A DNA stretch of 64,000 nt from Staphylococcus simulans (GCF_003043455.1 NZ_PZGG01000002.1:17077-81076); one strand, 5' to 3'; shown: positions 27,174 through 37,343, numbered from the stretch's first letter. Notes: a model not told the origin generated them from the letters alone. Translations and numbers: made by a program.

Positions 27174-27445
27174 CAATGCAACTTCTTGTTTTTATTGCGG
27201 TACTGATAGTCATCCAACTGATTATCGGACACTTTATCCATGAGATTGGCTTTTCATTTCTAGTCAGTATCGGTTTAATGTTGTTACCTCTAGGTATTGG
27301 TATCTACTTGCTTCAAATCGCTTATTTTGAACAAAAGTACCCAAATTGGGAAGTACCATTTAATGTAAAACTACGTTTGAAATATATGTATCTTTTAACA
27401 TTCTTAGAATATATCGCACTTTATGTGTGCTTCTTTGTATGGTAA
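27170..27445 (+). CDS. small three-helix membrane protein
   Basis: A 91-residue hydrophobic protein with three predicted helices. Starts at the ATG overlapping the DUF1361 stop codon, with AAAGGAG upstream, so translational coupling is expected. No family is recognised. It is probably a partner of the DUF1361 protein because of the coupling and the shared membrane location. Confidence 0.7.
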   Translation: MTMQLLVFIAVLIVIQLIIGHFIHEIGFSFLVSIGLMLLPLGIGIYLLQIAYFEQKYPNWEVPFNVKLRLKYMYLLTFLEYIALYVCFFVW

Positions 27446-27472
27446 CACTAAAACTTGCATGTTATTTCTATA

Positions 27473-27506
27473 GAAAAGACGATGGATCTGACCATCGTCT
27501 TTTTTG
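27473..27506 (+). terminator. terminator shared by the DUF1361 operon and the DASS gene
   Basis: AAAAGACGATGG and CCATCGTCTTTT form a 12-bp stem with a 6-nt loop; T residues follow on the plus strand and A residues precede it, so it can serve both directions. Confidence 0.85.
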
Positions 27507-27520
27507 AATTCATTATGATT

Positions 27521-29059
27521 TTAAATTAAACCTAACCATTTCCAGTATGTGAAGCTGAAGATTAGAATCAATACATAACCTACAACTGTTAATGGAATAC
27601 CTGCTTTTAAGAAGTCTTTAACTGTAAACGTGCCTGAACCATATGCCAACATGTTTTGTGGTGCACTTACTGGTAGTAAGAAACCGAAACTGATGACAAA
27701 TTGTTGTATCAATACAAAGCCGATACTTTGATCGCCTAAATGTAATGTTGCAGTTAAAGAGATGAAAACTGGAATCAAGGCAGAAGATAAACTTGTTGCA
27801 CTTGCGAAACCTAAGTGAATTAAGATATTAAATAACGTAATTAATGCGATCGTCGCAATCAATGGTAAATGTTGTAATCCCATTAAACCGAACGTCTTAT
27901 CACTTAACCACTGCGCACCGCCAGTATTTAACAATATGTTTCCTAGTGAGATACCAATACCAAAGACAATAATTGTACCCCAAGGAATATGTTTTTCCGC
28001 TTCCTTCCAATTCATCACACCAATTTTAGGCGTTAACATAATCGCCATCGCGACTAAAGTGATTGAAGATGAATCAATCGGATGTAATACTTTCTCAGTT
28101 GACCAGAAGAATAGTAATAAAATAGAAATCGCAATTAAGCGCCATTCACGTGGTGAGACTGGACCTAATTTATTCAGTTCTTTCTGTATTAATTCTTTAC
28201 CGCCCTTCACTTCTTTTTGTTCTGGCGGCATGACTTTCAACATAATAAAATAAAGTGCAATCGACATTAATATAGACCAAGGTGCTGCATATAAGAACCA
28301 TTGGCCCCATGAAATATCATGACCGAAACTTTGGTTGATAAAGTTTACCGCTACGATATTCTGAGCTGCCGCTGTTTTAATACCGATATTCCAAATCGAT
28401 ACAGCTTGAACTGCAGTGATAATTAATAATCCTGCAAGTTTACTTTCTTTAGAGGCTTTAAACGCCGCAATCATCCCTAATAAAATAGGTACGACCGCCC
28501 CGGCACGCGCTGTCGCAGAAGGTACGAAAAACGCTAAAATAATAGATACTATAATCGCGCCTGCCACAATACGGTTGGTCTTATTGCCCACAATCGATAA
28601 GACTAATAACGCTAAACGCTTATGCAAATTAGTAATCTGCATAGCTGCTGCTAGGAAGAGTGCTGCTGCTACTAAAGCTACGGCTGAAGTTGAGAAACCG
28701 CTGAATGCTAGTTTTAAAGCATTGCCTGTTCCAAATAAATCCGCACCATGTAAAGCGGCACCGTTAGCTTTCGGATTTCCTAGTTTTTCTGCTAAATTTT
28801 GTACAGGACTAAATCCTAATAATAGTATCATCAAGGCAACAATCATCGTTGAAGATACTGGATAAGAGACCGCTTCTGTCACCCACATAATTACCGCAAA
28901 GGCTAAAATCGCAAGCGACATTTTAGCCATTACCGGAATACCGCTCACTGGTATCAGAACAATCGCAATCAACACGACAAAACTGATGATTATCCATAGC
29001 GGTTTAACACTCTTTTGTTTCTTGTCAGATTTCACTGTTGTTTCCTTTCTTGTCATCAT
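27521..29059 (-). CDS. DASS/SLC13-family anion transporter (dicarboxylate or malate)
   Basis: A 512-residue transporter with about 12-13 helices and the divalent anion:sodium symporter layout (WVTEAVSYPVSS early; LLPVSAPQNMLAYGSG late, the second substrate-binding SNT-like motif). ATG 29059 follows GGGAGG; a second ATG is adjacent. The longer frame to 29125 has no binding site. It resembles 2-oxoglutarate/malate translocators (CitT/YflS) more than S. aureus SdcS. The next gene upstream encodes malate dehydrogenase, supporting a C4-dicarboxylate substrate. Confidence 0.85.
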   Translation of the reverse strand: MMTRKETTVKSDKKQKSVKPLWIIISFVVLIAIVLIPVSGIPVMAKMSLAILAFAVIMWVTEAVSYPVSSTMIVALMILLLGFSPVQNLAEKLGNPKANGAALHGADLFGTGNALKLAFSGFSTSAVALVAAALFLAAAMQITNLHKRLALLVLSIVGNKTNRIVAGAIIVSIILAFFVPSATARAGAVVPILLGMIAAFKASKESKLAGLLIITAVQAVSIWNIGIKTAAAQNIVAVNFINQSFGHDISWGQWFLYAAPWSILMSIALYFIMLKVMPPEQKEVKGGKELIQKELNKLGPVSPREWRLIAISILLLFFWSTEKVLHPIDSSSITLVAMAIMLTPKIGVMNWKEAEKHIPWGTIIVFGIGISLGNILLNTGGAQWLSDKTFGLMGLQHLPLIATIALITLFNILIHLGFASATSLSSALIPVFISLTATLHLGDQSIGFVLIQQFVISFGFLLPVSAPQNMLAYGSGTFTVKDFLKAGIPLTVVGYVLILIFSFTYWKWLGLI

Positions 29060-29262
29060 GATTTCCTCCCTCATTTGTTCGCTGTACTTAAATCGTACAT
29101 ATGTTAAATATTTAAAATGCAGCATGCTGATTCAACCCATACATAAGCATGCTTATTTTCGAAATATTTAATCATTTTCATGTCCATTATAACAAGAATG
29201 CGGTTACAAAAAGAGGGTTATTCGAAATTTTGTAAAATTTTTCACAATGACACTATAAAGTA

Positions 29263-29299
29263 CAAAAAAAGAGACGAACGTGTTAGAAGCATCCGTCTC
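29263..29299 (-). terminator. terminator of mdh
   Basis: GAGACG and CGTCTC arms (29271-29299, imperfect inner stem) with a long T tract on the minus strand. Confidence 0.8.
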
Positions 29300-29336
29300 C
29301 TGTTCCAATATATAATAATTTACTTTACCACCAAAT

Positions 29337-30275
29337 TTATGAATATTTTAAAGCACTTTTCACTTCTTCTACTGCATCTGCTGATGCTTTTAATTGTGCT
29401 TTTTCATCATCAGAAAGTTTTGTTTCTATGACTTGTTCAACACCATTTTCACCAATTAGTGTCGGAACACCTAAACAGATATCATTAAAGCCATATTCAC
29501 CTTCTAAATACGTGATTGCAGGTAATACACGTCTTTCATCTTTCAGTATCGCTGCAGCCATTTCAAAAATCGCAGCGGCTGGTGCATAATATGCTGATCC
29601 ATCTCCAAGCAAGCCGACAATTTCAGCACCGCCTTTACGCGTACGGTCTACAATCGCATCGATTTTATCTTGATCTAATAATTCAGTTATCGGGACGCCG
29701 CCTACTGTTGTCGTACTTAATAACGGTACCATCGTATCTCCGTGGCCGCCTAATACTAATCCAGACACATCCGTACGGGCAACATCCAATGCTTCTGCGA
29801 TAAATGTACGATAACGTGCTGTATCTAAAATACCTGATTGACCTAACACACGATTTTTAGGAAAACCTGATAATTTATACACCGCGTACGTCATCGCATC
29901 TACAGGATTCGTCAGCACGATAATCGTGCTATCTGGTGCATAAGTTTTGATACCATCTGTTACTTGTGCCATCACAGATTCATTAATTTGAATCAAATCA
30001 TCACGACTCATACCCGGTTTACGTGCGACGCCTGCAGTGATAACCACAATATCTGATCCTGTAATATCTTGATAATCAGATGTTCCTTTAATTTTGTTGT
30101 TGAAATTGAAAATCGGTCCGCTTTCTGAAATATCTAATGCTTTGCCGCGTGCTGGTTTTTCATTTTCAGGTTTATCTAATAACACCACATCTGCCAATGT
30201 TTTTTCAGCTAACATAAATGCCAAGGTTGCACCTGTATGACCTGCACCAATAATCGCGACTTTTCTTTTCCCCAT
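29337..30275 (-). CDS. mdh: malate dehydrogenase
   Basis: A 312-residue NAD-dependent dehydrogenase of the LDH-like MDH group. It has [10 protein letters not shown], the malate-specific arginine in [13 protein letters not shown], substrate Arg in ILDTARYR and catalytic His in [11 protein letters not shown]. This arginine separates it from the paralogue at 22987. It interconverts malate and oxaloacetate. A near-perfect cre lies 83 bp upstream, so CcpA control is likely. It is followed by its own terminator, so it is not co-transcribed with the transporter. Confidence 0.93.
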   Translation of the reverse strand: MGKRKVAIIGAGHTGATLAFMLAEKTLADVVLLDKPENEKPARGKALDISESGPIFNFNNKIKGTSDYQDITGSDIVVITAGVARKPGMSRDDLIQINESVMAQVTDGIKTYAPDSTIIVLTNPVDAMTYAVYKLSGFPKNRVLGQSGILDTARYRTFIAEALDVARTDVSGLVLGGHGDTMVPLLSTTTVGGVPITELLDQDKIDAIVDRTRKGGAEIVGLLGDGSAYYAPAAAIFEMAAAILKDERRVLPAITYLEGEYGFNDICLGVPTLIGENGVEQVIETKLSDDEKAQLKASADAVEEVKSALKYS

Positions 30276-30357
30276 CTTGAATCCCCCTTAATACGAATTT
30301 TTTGTCTCTATACATTCTTATTTACTTTAAGAATATCAAAGCTAGTCGCATTAATAA

Positions 30358-30371
30358 AGAAAACGTTTTCA
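30358..30371 (-). promoter_or_regulatory. cre (CcpA site) upstream of mdh
   Basis: AGAAAACGTTTTCA is nearly palindromic and differs from the cre consensus at one position. Its location suggests catabolite repression of mdh. Confidence 0.7.
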
Positions 30372-30395
30372 TTTCTTTTGAATACTTTATGACAT

Positions 30396-30445
30396 AACAA
30401 AACTCCCTCTATATAAAGCGTTGGAAAACACTAATAGAGGGAGTT
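30396..30445 (-). terminator. terminator of the 95-aa membrane protein gene
   Basis: AACTCCCTCTAT and ATAGAGGGAGTT form a perfect 12-bp stem; a short T run follows on the minus strand. Confidence 0.75.
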
Positions 30446-30465
30446 CAATTTAATGATTTAATCAC

Positions 30466-30753
30466 TTAGTATCTGCCCGCAAACTGAGCAGTTGCTGAAA
30501 TGGTAAACATAATACCGACAAAGATAGTTAATACTAATAATAAAATCATCGTACGTGTATAATGCTTAATAAACGCAACGAATAACAACACTGCGTTATA
30601 GATGAAGAAAATACCGAATAATGTCAACACAACGGTTGGTGCTGAAATAATCATCGTAAAGAAAAAGATGATAATCGCAAATATAATATATGGAAATACG
30701 ATAAGGTTACGTTCAAAGCGCATACGTGCCCGTGATTGTTCTTCTGAATTCAT
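30466..30753 (-). CDS. small membrane protein, unknown
   Basis: A 95-residue protein with a charged N terminus (MNSEEQSRARMRFERN) and three predicted helices. AAAGGAGAA lies just upstream of the ATG. It begins 26 bp after the aldo/keto reductase stop and is probably co-transcribed with it. No family is recognised. Confidence 0.7.
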   Translation of the reverse strand: MNSEEQSRARMRFERNLIVFPYIIFAIIIFFFTMIISAPTVVLTLFGIFFIYNAVLLFVAFIKHYTRTMILLLVLTIFVGIMFTISATAQFAGRY

Positions 30754-30778
30754 TTCTTATTCTCCTTTATTTCACTTA

Positions 30779-31687
30779 TCAAGGGATATCTTGACCTAAG
30801 ACTGCCACATAAATATCAAACCATTCTTGGTCCGTTAAATTTAATTCTAATCCTTTAACCGCATCTTGCATGCGTTCAATTTGACTTGTACCCATAATCG
30901 GCATAATTGTTGCCGGATGTTTCATCAACCAAGCTGTGACAATGCTGGCTGGGGCTACATTATATTTATAAGCAAGCGGACTGATAATAGCCATCACACG
31001 TTTGGATTTCGCATCTTCTACATTTAGTAATTTACCGCCTGCAAGCGGACTCCACGCCATGATTTTAACGTCATCCTGATACATATGATCAATCGTTCCA
31101 TCATAAATAGGTGCTGCATGATACGGTGAAACTTCTAGTTGATTCACTGCGATATGCAGTTTATGTGATTTGATGCCTTGGTTTAGCAAATCATATTGTG
31201 TGTTATTGAAATTAGAAACACCGAATGATTTAATTTTACCTTCTTCTACTAAAACATCAAGTGCATCTCTCACTTCATTTGGATTCATCAGTGGTGATGG
31301 ACGATGAATCAATACAGTATCAAGTGTGTCTGTTTGTAAATTGTGCAATGAGCGATTGACCGCTTCTACAATGTGTTGTTTGCTTAAATCGTAACGATGG
31401 CCATCAAATTGTGCGAATTGGTCTGTCGGCAAGATAATTCCGCATTTCGAAACTAATTCAATTTGATTCCTAAGTTCTGGTGATAGTGCCAAGGCTTCAC
31501 CAAATAACTGTTCACAACGATAATCTCCATAGATATCTGCATGGTCCATTGTCGTTACACCCATTTCGACTAATTGATGCAAATAACGGTTTAAGTCTTG
31601 GGCTGACATCTGCCAATCATGCAATCTCCAAAAGCCTTGAATAATCTTTGAATAAGTTACGTTACGATTGATTTTAACACGATCCAT
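30779..31687 (-). CDS. aldo/keto reductase (YdhF-like)
   Basis: A 302-residue oxidoreductase of the aldo/keto reductase superfamily. Catalytic elements are TTMDHADIYGDYRCE (Asp, Tyr), SKCGI (Lys) and TVLIHRPSP (His), with IMAWSPLAGG later and the cofactor segment IMPIMGTSQIERM. It belongs to the E. coli YdhF-like group of unknown physiological substrate. A cre-like palindrome lies about 45 bp upstream, suggesting carbon regulation. Confidence 0.87.
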   Translation of the reverse strand: MDRVKINRNVTYSKIIQGFWRLHDWQMSAQDLNRYLHQLVEMGVTTMDHADIYGDYRCEQLFGEALALSPELRNQIELVSKCGIILPTDQFAQFDGHRYDLSKQHIVEAVNRSLHNLQTDTLDTVLIHRPSPLMNPNEVRDALDVLVEEGKIKSFGVSNFNNTQYDLLNQGIKSHKLHIAVNQLEVSPYHAAPIYDGTIDHMYQDDVKIMAWSPLAGGKLLNVEDAKSKRVMAIISPLAYKYNVAPASIVTAWLMKHPATIMPIMGTSQIERMQDAVKGLELNLTDQEWFDIYVAVLGQDIP

Positions 31688-31728
31688 TGCGTTTACCCCT
31701 CTCGCTCATTTCAATTTAATTACAACTT

Positions 31729-31745
31729 ATGTTAGCGCTTGCTAA
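31729..31745 (-). promoter_or_regulatory. cre-like palindrome upstream of aldo/keto reductase
   Basis: TTAGCGCTTGCTAA with flanking TG resembles the CcpA consensus, with about two mismatches. Confidence 0.45.
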
Positions 31746-31883
31746 ATTTAAAAATGAGGTTCACTATAGTGTAGTAGGGATTAATAATGGATTAAAATAT
31801 TTTAGTATTGTATTCCCTACAAATTCCTTGTACTATTAAACGTTGTATTCATTATAGTGTTACCTTGATATGCACGTCAATTT

Positions 31884-32822
31884 TCAAGTGAACTGCAATG
31901 CATCCAATTGATTGCGTAAACGCTCTTTATCGAGTTGTTCGCCAATCAATACGATAGTATTTTGCACATCATCTTGAATCGGTTCGTAATCTGGAAGCCC
32001 ATTGGCGAATTGGAATAAATACGTTGTTTCTGGTGCATCTCTGAATCTTACATATCCTTTCAAACGATAGACGTTGTCTGGCAAACGTAAGATAAACTGG
32101 TAAAACATTTGTCTGTCTATAGGCGAAGTGAAGGTATAAGCAATTGAACTGATACCTTGGTGATGTAAATGTTGGTGTTTCGGCTGCATATTGACTGGCT
32201 CTAACGCTTGTAATTCATCAATATTGACTTGACCATAGGTTGTAAAATAGATGGCATCACTCGAATTGATTTGTTTTAAAGCTTCAATCAGCACTTGCTG
32301 CTCATCTTGGCTGATTAAATCTGTCTTATTGACAATCAGCGTTTGGCTGACTGCAAGCTGTTCTTCCATCAAGGCTTGCGTTGATTCAGAATAATCCGCA
32401 CGATGTAAAAATCTAGGTGCGTCAACTAAACCGACCACTAGCGGCGGATTCACATAGTCAGCAAGCAATGGATCATAACAAGCTTGGATGAGTTGGAGTG
32501 GATGCGCAATCCCTGTTGCTTCTATAATGACAAATTGTGATTGGTTTTGGTTGATTATTGCTGATAATTGCGCGATAAGGTCTTGTTGCAAATCACAACA
32601 GACACATCCGTTCTGCAAGGAAATCGTTTGAATTTTATCTCCTAAGATTTTACTATCGACATCAAAATCACCAAATTCATTCATAATTACAGTGATTTTC
32701 TCATCTCTTTTTAATAATTGCTCAGTATAATGTTTAAGGAAAGACGTTTTACCGCTTCCTAGAAAACCTGTTACAATACAAATAGATAATTTACTATTAT
32801 TATTTCGTTCCAATTTTAACAC
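31884..32822 (-). CDS. CobW/COG0523 family GTPase metallochaperone
   Basis: A 312-residue G3E-family GTPase. Walker A is GFLGSGKTSFL, the metal-binding motif is GCVCC (CxCC), the Walker B region VIIEATGIAHP and the guanine motif VNKTD, with a C-terminal CobW_C domain and a His cluster (KHQHLHHQG). Relatives deliver zinc or other metals to client proteins under scarcity. Starts at GTG 32822 with a poor ribosome binding site. No Zur box was recognised upstream, so the metal cannot be assigned. Confidence 0.87.
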   Translation of the reverse strand: MLKLERNNNSKLSICIVTGFLGSGKTSFLKHYTEQLLKRDEKITVIMNEFGDFDVDSKILGDKIQTISLQNGCVCCDLQQDLIAQLSAIINQNQSQFVIIEATGIAHPLQLIQACYDPLLADYVNPPLVVGLVDAPRFLHRADYSESTQALMEEQLAVSQTLIVNKTDLISQDEQQVLIEALKQINSSDAIYFTTYGQVNIDELQALEPVNMQPKHQHLHHQGISSIAYTFTSPIDRQMFYQFILRLPDNVYRLKGYVRFRDAPETTYLFQFANGLPDYEPIQDDVQNTIVLIGEQLDKERLRNQLDALQFT

Positions 32823-33061
32823 TCATTTCTAAAGGACTTAATGGTACAATCATTAATGGACATATTATATTATGTTACAACTTGATTTAATGCAAGATAT
32901 CTTCTAAAATCAATGCATACTTTAATTTTAACATGGCTTGTGAGGAGTCGACAAAATAGATAAAATTTCCACTTTTGTCACTGCTCAAACTTTCACAACA
33001 AGACGGAACGAATTCCGGTACACAGAAAAATATAACGGATAGAATGTCTGGAGGAGAACTT

Positions 33062-33502
33062 ATGACTGAAAAACTTAATTTAGGCGGACGTTTATGCTTT
33101 AGTTTGTACAACGCTCAAAGACAAGTGAATCGCTACTATTCAAACAACGTTTTTAAGAAGTACAAATTAACTTACCCGCAGTTTTTAGTATTAACAATTT
33201 TATGGGAAGAATCACCAGTTAACGTGAAGAAAGTCGTTACTGAGCTTGCGTTAGATACTGGTACAGTATCCCCACTTTTAAAAAGAATGGAACAAGTAGA
33301 TTTAATCAAAAGAGAGCGTTCTGAAGTCGATCAACGTGAAGTATTTGTTCACTTGACTGAAAAGAGCGAAGCAATTGAAGAAGATCTAGGCGGTGCTTGC
33401 AACCACTTAGGCGATATCTCTGGATTAAACAAAAAAGAAGAAAAAGAATTGAATCGTTTATTAGATAAACTGATTGATTCTTTAACTAAGCAAAATTCAT
33501 AA
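33062..33502 (+). CDS. mgrA: MarR-family global regulator MgrA
   Basis: A 146-residue winged-helix regulator nearly identical in its DNA-binding core to S. aureus MgrA ([42 protein letters not shown]). The redox-sensing Cys12 is kept ([10 protein letters not shown]). MgrA controls autolysis, capsule, surface proteins and efflux pumps including NorA. ATG 33062 follows GGAGGAG. The C-terminal third differs more from S. aureus than the core. Confidence 0.96.
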   Translation: MTEKLNLGGRLCFSLYNAQRQVNRYYSNNVFKKYKLTYPQFLVLTILWEESPVNVKKVVTELALDTGTVSPLLKRMEQVDLIKRERSEVDQREVFVHLTEKSEAIEEDLGGACNHLGDISGLNKKEEKELNRLLDKLIDSLTKQNS

Positions 33503-33561
33503 TTTCGAATGCCATTAAAATTAGAGTGATAACTTGCAGTTTTTTCACTTTTAAATAAAGC

Positions 33562-33612
33562 AAAAACAAAGCGGTTGAGACTTCTGCCATAGAGGTCTCA
33601 ACCGCTTTTTGC
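33562..33612. terminator. bidirectional terminator between mgrA and cydC
   Basis: AAAGCGGTTGAGAC and GTCTCAACCGCTTT form a perfect 14-bp stem with T residues on the plus strand and A residues before it; the genes converge here. Confidence 0.88.
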
Positions 33613-33617
33613 ATTTA

Positions 33618-35291
33618 CTAACTCGTTTGATTTAAAGTTACCATATCATAAAGAGCACCACGTTGTTGAAGTAAACCTTCATATGTGCCGCTTTCAATAA
33701 TTTGTCCCTCAATCATCACTACAATACGATCAAATTGCGGTAACAACTCTAAATCATGCGTTGCGACAATAAGTGTCGCGCTTTCGTTAAAGAGCCTTTG
33801 CATGACGTGATGACTATTATGCCAGTCTAGTGCACGCGTGGGTTCATCTATTAACCAGACTGGCGCTGTTCTTAAGAATAGTCTTGCAAGACAAAGTCGT
33901 TGCAACTCTCCGCCTGATAGTCCTTCTCCACTCATAGTAATTTCATAATCTAAGTCAATATATGCTAAACCTAAATCATCTAAGACAGCACGCATTTCAT
34001 CATCACTTTGATCTGATAATAAATTATCACGCACTGTACCATCAAAGAGTTGTTGTTGTTGAAGTAATACATTGAAGGTCTCTGCTTTAGCCGCTTCAGA
34101 CATCTCATACACAGATTGACCATGATAAGTAACAGTGCCATGTGCAGTTTGGTATAAGCCAGCTAGCACTTGAAGCAAAGTACTCTTGCCTGAACCTGAA
34201 GGTCCAATTACCGCAAGTTTTTCTCCTGAATGAATATCTAATTGAATATGTTCTAATACTTTTGTGACTTGATGTTCATATTGGAATGTCACATCATCGA
34301 CTACTAATGCCTGAGCATCATTCGTTTGTTTCATTTCTTCAGATGTCTTTGGCACTTCTTGTAAGACTTCTTCGATTTCTACTAATGCTTGGTCTGTATC
34401 TGCTTTAAAGTAAGCTACATTACTCATCGTTACTGCTTGTTCAAACAACGTCAATAACATCAACACAATACTCGTTAAATAAATAACATCTAATTGTCCG
34501 TTTTGAACTTGTATGACACCCAGCCATACGCAAAAGAATAAAGCTAACATAGAAACTAAATCTAGCATAAACTCATAGAGCGTTAAAAAGCGTTGTTCAT
34601 TACGTTGTTGATGGCTGTATTTAGATAATGCCTTAAGTACAGATTGATGATAAGATTTCAATTGTTTGAAGCGTGCCAGTTCCTCATAACCTTCCTTATA
34701 ATCGTAGAAACGACTTAAAAACGATGAAGCATCTTGTGCTGCACGTGCATTCAATAGTTGTGCACGCTTCGCAGAAATCCATGGTAAGATTCCTAATGAA
34801 ATCAGCATACTTACCAATAGCAAGACTGCATGCATCCAAGAAAAGAACCATAGGGTCAATATGGTAATACCTGCTGTGATACCAATCACTACAGGTGGAT
34901 AATAAACACGTAAATAGATATTCTGTAATGCTTCTACACGCGATACCATTCGCGCAATCAAGTCGCTTGATTTAAATTTACGGTAAATATCCGGTACGAC
35001 TTGAATCAGACCGCTGAAAAATTGTGTTCTGATATCCCTTAACATCGTGAAAGTTGTGCGATGTGAGTATAAACGTTCAAAGTAGCGCATAATCGCACGG
35101 ATAATCCCAAACATTTTCACACTGACCACCAAGACAATCAAACCATATAACGGCACATTTTTCGCAGCTTGCGCAATCATTAAACCGCTAAGAAAGAACA
35201 TGCCGATTGCGACTAAGCTGCCGATTACACCAAATAATATCGCTAAAGCTAAATCTTTATCTAACTTAAATCGAATACCGTGTCGTTTCAT
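33618..35291 (-). CDS. cydC: thiol reductant ABC exporter, CydC subunit
   Basis: A 557-residue half-transporter with six N-terminal helices and an ATPase domain (Walker A GPSGSGKST, signature LSGGELQR, Walker B VWLIDEPTRALD). With CydD it exports cysteine or glutathione, needed for assembly of cytochrome bd. It overlaps cydD by four bases (ATGA). No cydAB genes are nearby. The order cydD-cydC is the usual one. Confidence 0.88.
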   Translation of the reverse strand: MKRHGIRFKLDKDLALAILFGVIGSLVAIGMFFLSGLMIAQAAKNVPLYGLIVLVVSVKMFGIIRAIMRYFERLYSHRTTFTMLRDIRTQFFSGLIQVVPDIYRKFKSSDLIARMVSRVEALQNIYLRVYYPPVVIGITAGITILTLWFFSWMHAVLLLVSMLISLGILPWISAKRAQLLNARAAQDASSFLSRFYDYKEGYEELARFKQLKSYHQSVLKALSKYSHQQRNEQRFLTLYEFMLDLVSMLALFFCVWLGVIQVQNGQLDVIYLTSIVLMLLTLFEQAVTMSNVAYFKADTDQALVEIEEVLQEVPKTSEEMKQTNDAQALVVDDVTFQYEHQVTKVLEHIQLDIHSGEKLAVIGPSGSGKSTLLQVLAGLYQTAHGTVTYHGQSVYEMSEAAKAETFNVLLQQQQLFDGTVRDNLLSDQSDDEMRAVLDDLGLAYIDLDYEITMSGEGLSGGELQRLCLARLFLRTAPVWLIDEPTRALDWHNSHHVMQRLFNESATLIVATHDLELLPQFDRIVVMIEGQIIESGTYEGLLQQRGALYDMVTLNQTS

Positions 35292-36928
35292 TGTCTATCA
35301 CGTCCTTTATCTCTTTGTGTGGAAATGACTTGGTCATCTGTCACAATACGCCCCTCTTCCATATAAATACGACGTTGTGCCATACGAATCGTACTTTCAC
35401 GGTGCGCAATCATAATGACTGTACTGTCTTTAAAATAAGTACTTAACGCTGCTTGAATCGTACGCTCTGTCCAAACATCTAACCCCGTCGCAGGTTCATC
35501 AAAGACTACCAACTCTGGATGTGCTAACAATACACGAGATAATTCAATACGTCGCATTTGTCCTCCAGATAACATTTCTCCGCCTTCTCCGATATACGTA
35601 TCAATACCTTGAGGCAATTGATTGATTTTCTCCATCAAACCAACCGCTTCTAGCACTTCAATCACCTTTTCATCATCTGTGTCTTCAAACATTGAGACAT
35701 TTTCTTTAATTGTCGCATTGAAAATATAAGGTTGTTGACTTAACACACCCATTTTCAATCGTTCAGATTGAAAAGAGATATAACCAGCTGTCGGTTGTCT
35801 GCGTTGCAAGATTAATTCAGAAAGTGTTGTCTTCCCTGCACCACTTGGACCGACTAAAGCAATCTGTTCACCTTTATAAATATTAAAAGTCACATCCTTA
35901 ACTGCTGCTCTATCTGCTTCTGGATAGTGATAGCTTACTTGTTCTAGCTGAATCAATGCATCTTGTTGAGGGTTAATATATCGTTTCGTTAAAGTAGTCT
36001 CGTCAGCTTCTTGATCTAATGCCTCAAATACTACATCCACAGCACCTTCACTTTGTTTACCTGTATGGAACGCTTGACCAAGGTCTTTAATAGAATTGTA
36101 GAACTCTGGCGCTAAAATAATCGCAATCGCAGCGGTTTCAAAAGTAAGATTATGAAAGAGTACTAAACCAAGTCCTGCTTCTAGTGCAACTAAACCAATT
36201 CCTAATAAGCTGATGAATTCCAATAACAAACCAGATAAAAAGGCACTACGCAAAATTTTCATTGTTAAATCTCTAAAGCGTGTACTCTCTTGATAAATGG
36301 CTTGCTCAGCTTGTTTAGAACGATTAAATAGTTTTAAAGTGACTAAGCCTTGCGCTAGGTTTAAAAAGCGCTGGCTGAACTGCGTTAAATATGTCATTTG
36401 TTCTTTAGATTCATCCCGTGTTTTTAATCCAAAAATAATATAGAACACGGGAATAAAAGGCGCTGTAATCATCATAATAATCGCTGTATTCAAATGAATA
36501 AAACACATTGCGATAATAATAACTACAGGTACCAGCACTGCCTTAAATACTTGAGGAAGATAGTCTTGATAAAATGGTGTAATACCATCAATACTTTCAG
36601 TCATCACGCTCATTTGTTCACCGACAGGTTGTTTCGTAGGATGATCTACCATACGACGACGCAATGTATTTTTGACTTTGTATGCAAGTTCTGTCCCCAT
36701 CCGTTGATTAGACATGTTCAGTACTGCACGTAATAATAACGCTGCTAATAAGATCATCAACATTGTCTGAATACTATAATGATGTGAAGTTTTAATCAGC
36801 ATTTCGTCTAACACTTTCGCAATGGTCACATTTTGAATGACTACGATGACAGCTAACATCGCACAAATGATGCCCATAATGATCGGGTATTGCTTGTATT
36901 TCAGTGCATAACGCATTAAATGTTTCAT
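35288..36928 (-). CDS. cydD: thiol reductant ABC exporter, CydD subunit
   Basis: A 546-residue half-transporter with the membrane domain first and a C-terminal ATPase domain (GPSGAGKTT, MLSGGQMRRIELSRVLL, LVVFDEPATGLD). Heterodimer partner of CydC. I chose ATG 36928; a GTG at 36937 lies in the likely ribosome binding site AAAGGGTG. A strong hairpin precedes the gene. Confidence 0.88.
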   Translation of the reverse strand: MKHLMRYALKYKQYPIIMGIICAMLAVIVVIQNVTIAKVLDEMLIKTSHHYSIQTMLMILLAALLLRAVLNMSNQRMGTELAYKVKNTLRRRMVDHPTKQPVGEQMSVMTESIDGITPFYQDYLPQVFKAVLVPVVIIIAMCFIHLNTAIIMMITAPFIPVFYIIFGLKTRDESKEQMTYLTQFSQRFLNLAQGLVTLKLFNRSKQAEQAIYQESTRFRDLTMKILRSAFLSGLLLEFISLLGIGLVALEAGLGLVLFHNLTFETAAIAIILAPEFYNSIKDLGQAFHTGKQSEGAVDVVFEALDQEADETTLTKRYINPQQDALIQLEQVSYHYPEADRAAVKDVTFNIYKGEQIALVGPSGAGKTTLSELILQRRQPTAGYISFQSERLKMGVLSQQPYIFNATIKENVSMFEDTDDEKVIEVLEAVGLMEKINQLPQGIDTYIGEGGEMLSGGQMRRIELSRVLLAHPELVVFDEPATGLDVWTERTIQAALSTYFKDSTVIMIAHRESTIRMAQRRIYMEEGRIVTDDQVISTQRDKGRDRQ

Positions 36929-36977
36929 CTTTTTCACCCTTTTATTTTAATCAGGCCATTGATTTCGACACAACAAA

Positions 36978-37017
36978 GGTGGAACACGTATGTATGTCAT
37001 GCATACCTGTCCCACCC
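36978..37017. repeat. imperfect inverted repeat upstream of cydD
   Basis: GGTGGAACACGTATG (36979-36993) is nearly complementary to CATACCTGTCCCACC (37002-37016). The TGGGACAG element recalls hairpins common between staphylococcal genes. No clear T tract follows in either direction. Confidence 0.5.
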
Positions 37018-37343
37018 ATTTTACTTTCGTATCATCTTTAATTAATAGATATCAGGACGTCTGGTGTCCTTTATAGTCATTTGTGTCAAAAATGTCTTAC
37101 CTTCAACTTAAAACATATAAGTAGAATTTTCAATTTATTCGCCTCAAAATTAATTTTAATTAAGAAATTAACCTTCATAGTTTTGTCATAATTTTTAATA
37201 CTCCTACATCTTAAGTCTTATCTTTCAAATTACTGCGAGAATTAGTAGCACAAAGAATTTTTTATATGCTATCATAAAAGTTGTTTCAACTGGTATTTAC
37301 ATACATTCATACAAAATATATTTTGAAATAAGGAAGGTACGCT
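37018..37343. other. gap between cydD and uppP promoters
   Basis: About 325 bp of AT-rich sequence between divergent genes; it should hold both promoters. No gene or known RNA element recognised. Confidence 0.35.

Noticed and set aside
28416..28865. 149-codon plus-strand frame inside the DASS transporter
   Set aside because: Antisense shadow of hydrophobic codons; no start signals.
32823..32900. Zur box upstream of the COG0523 GTPase
   Set aside because: No palindrome resembling the Zur consensus could be found, so zinc control is not claimed.
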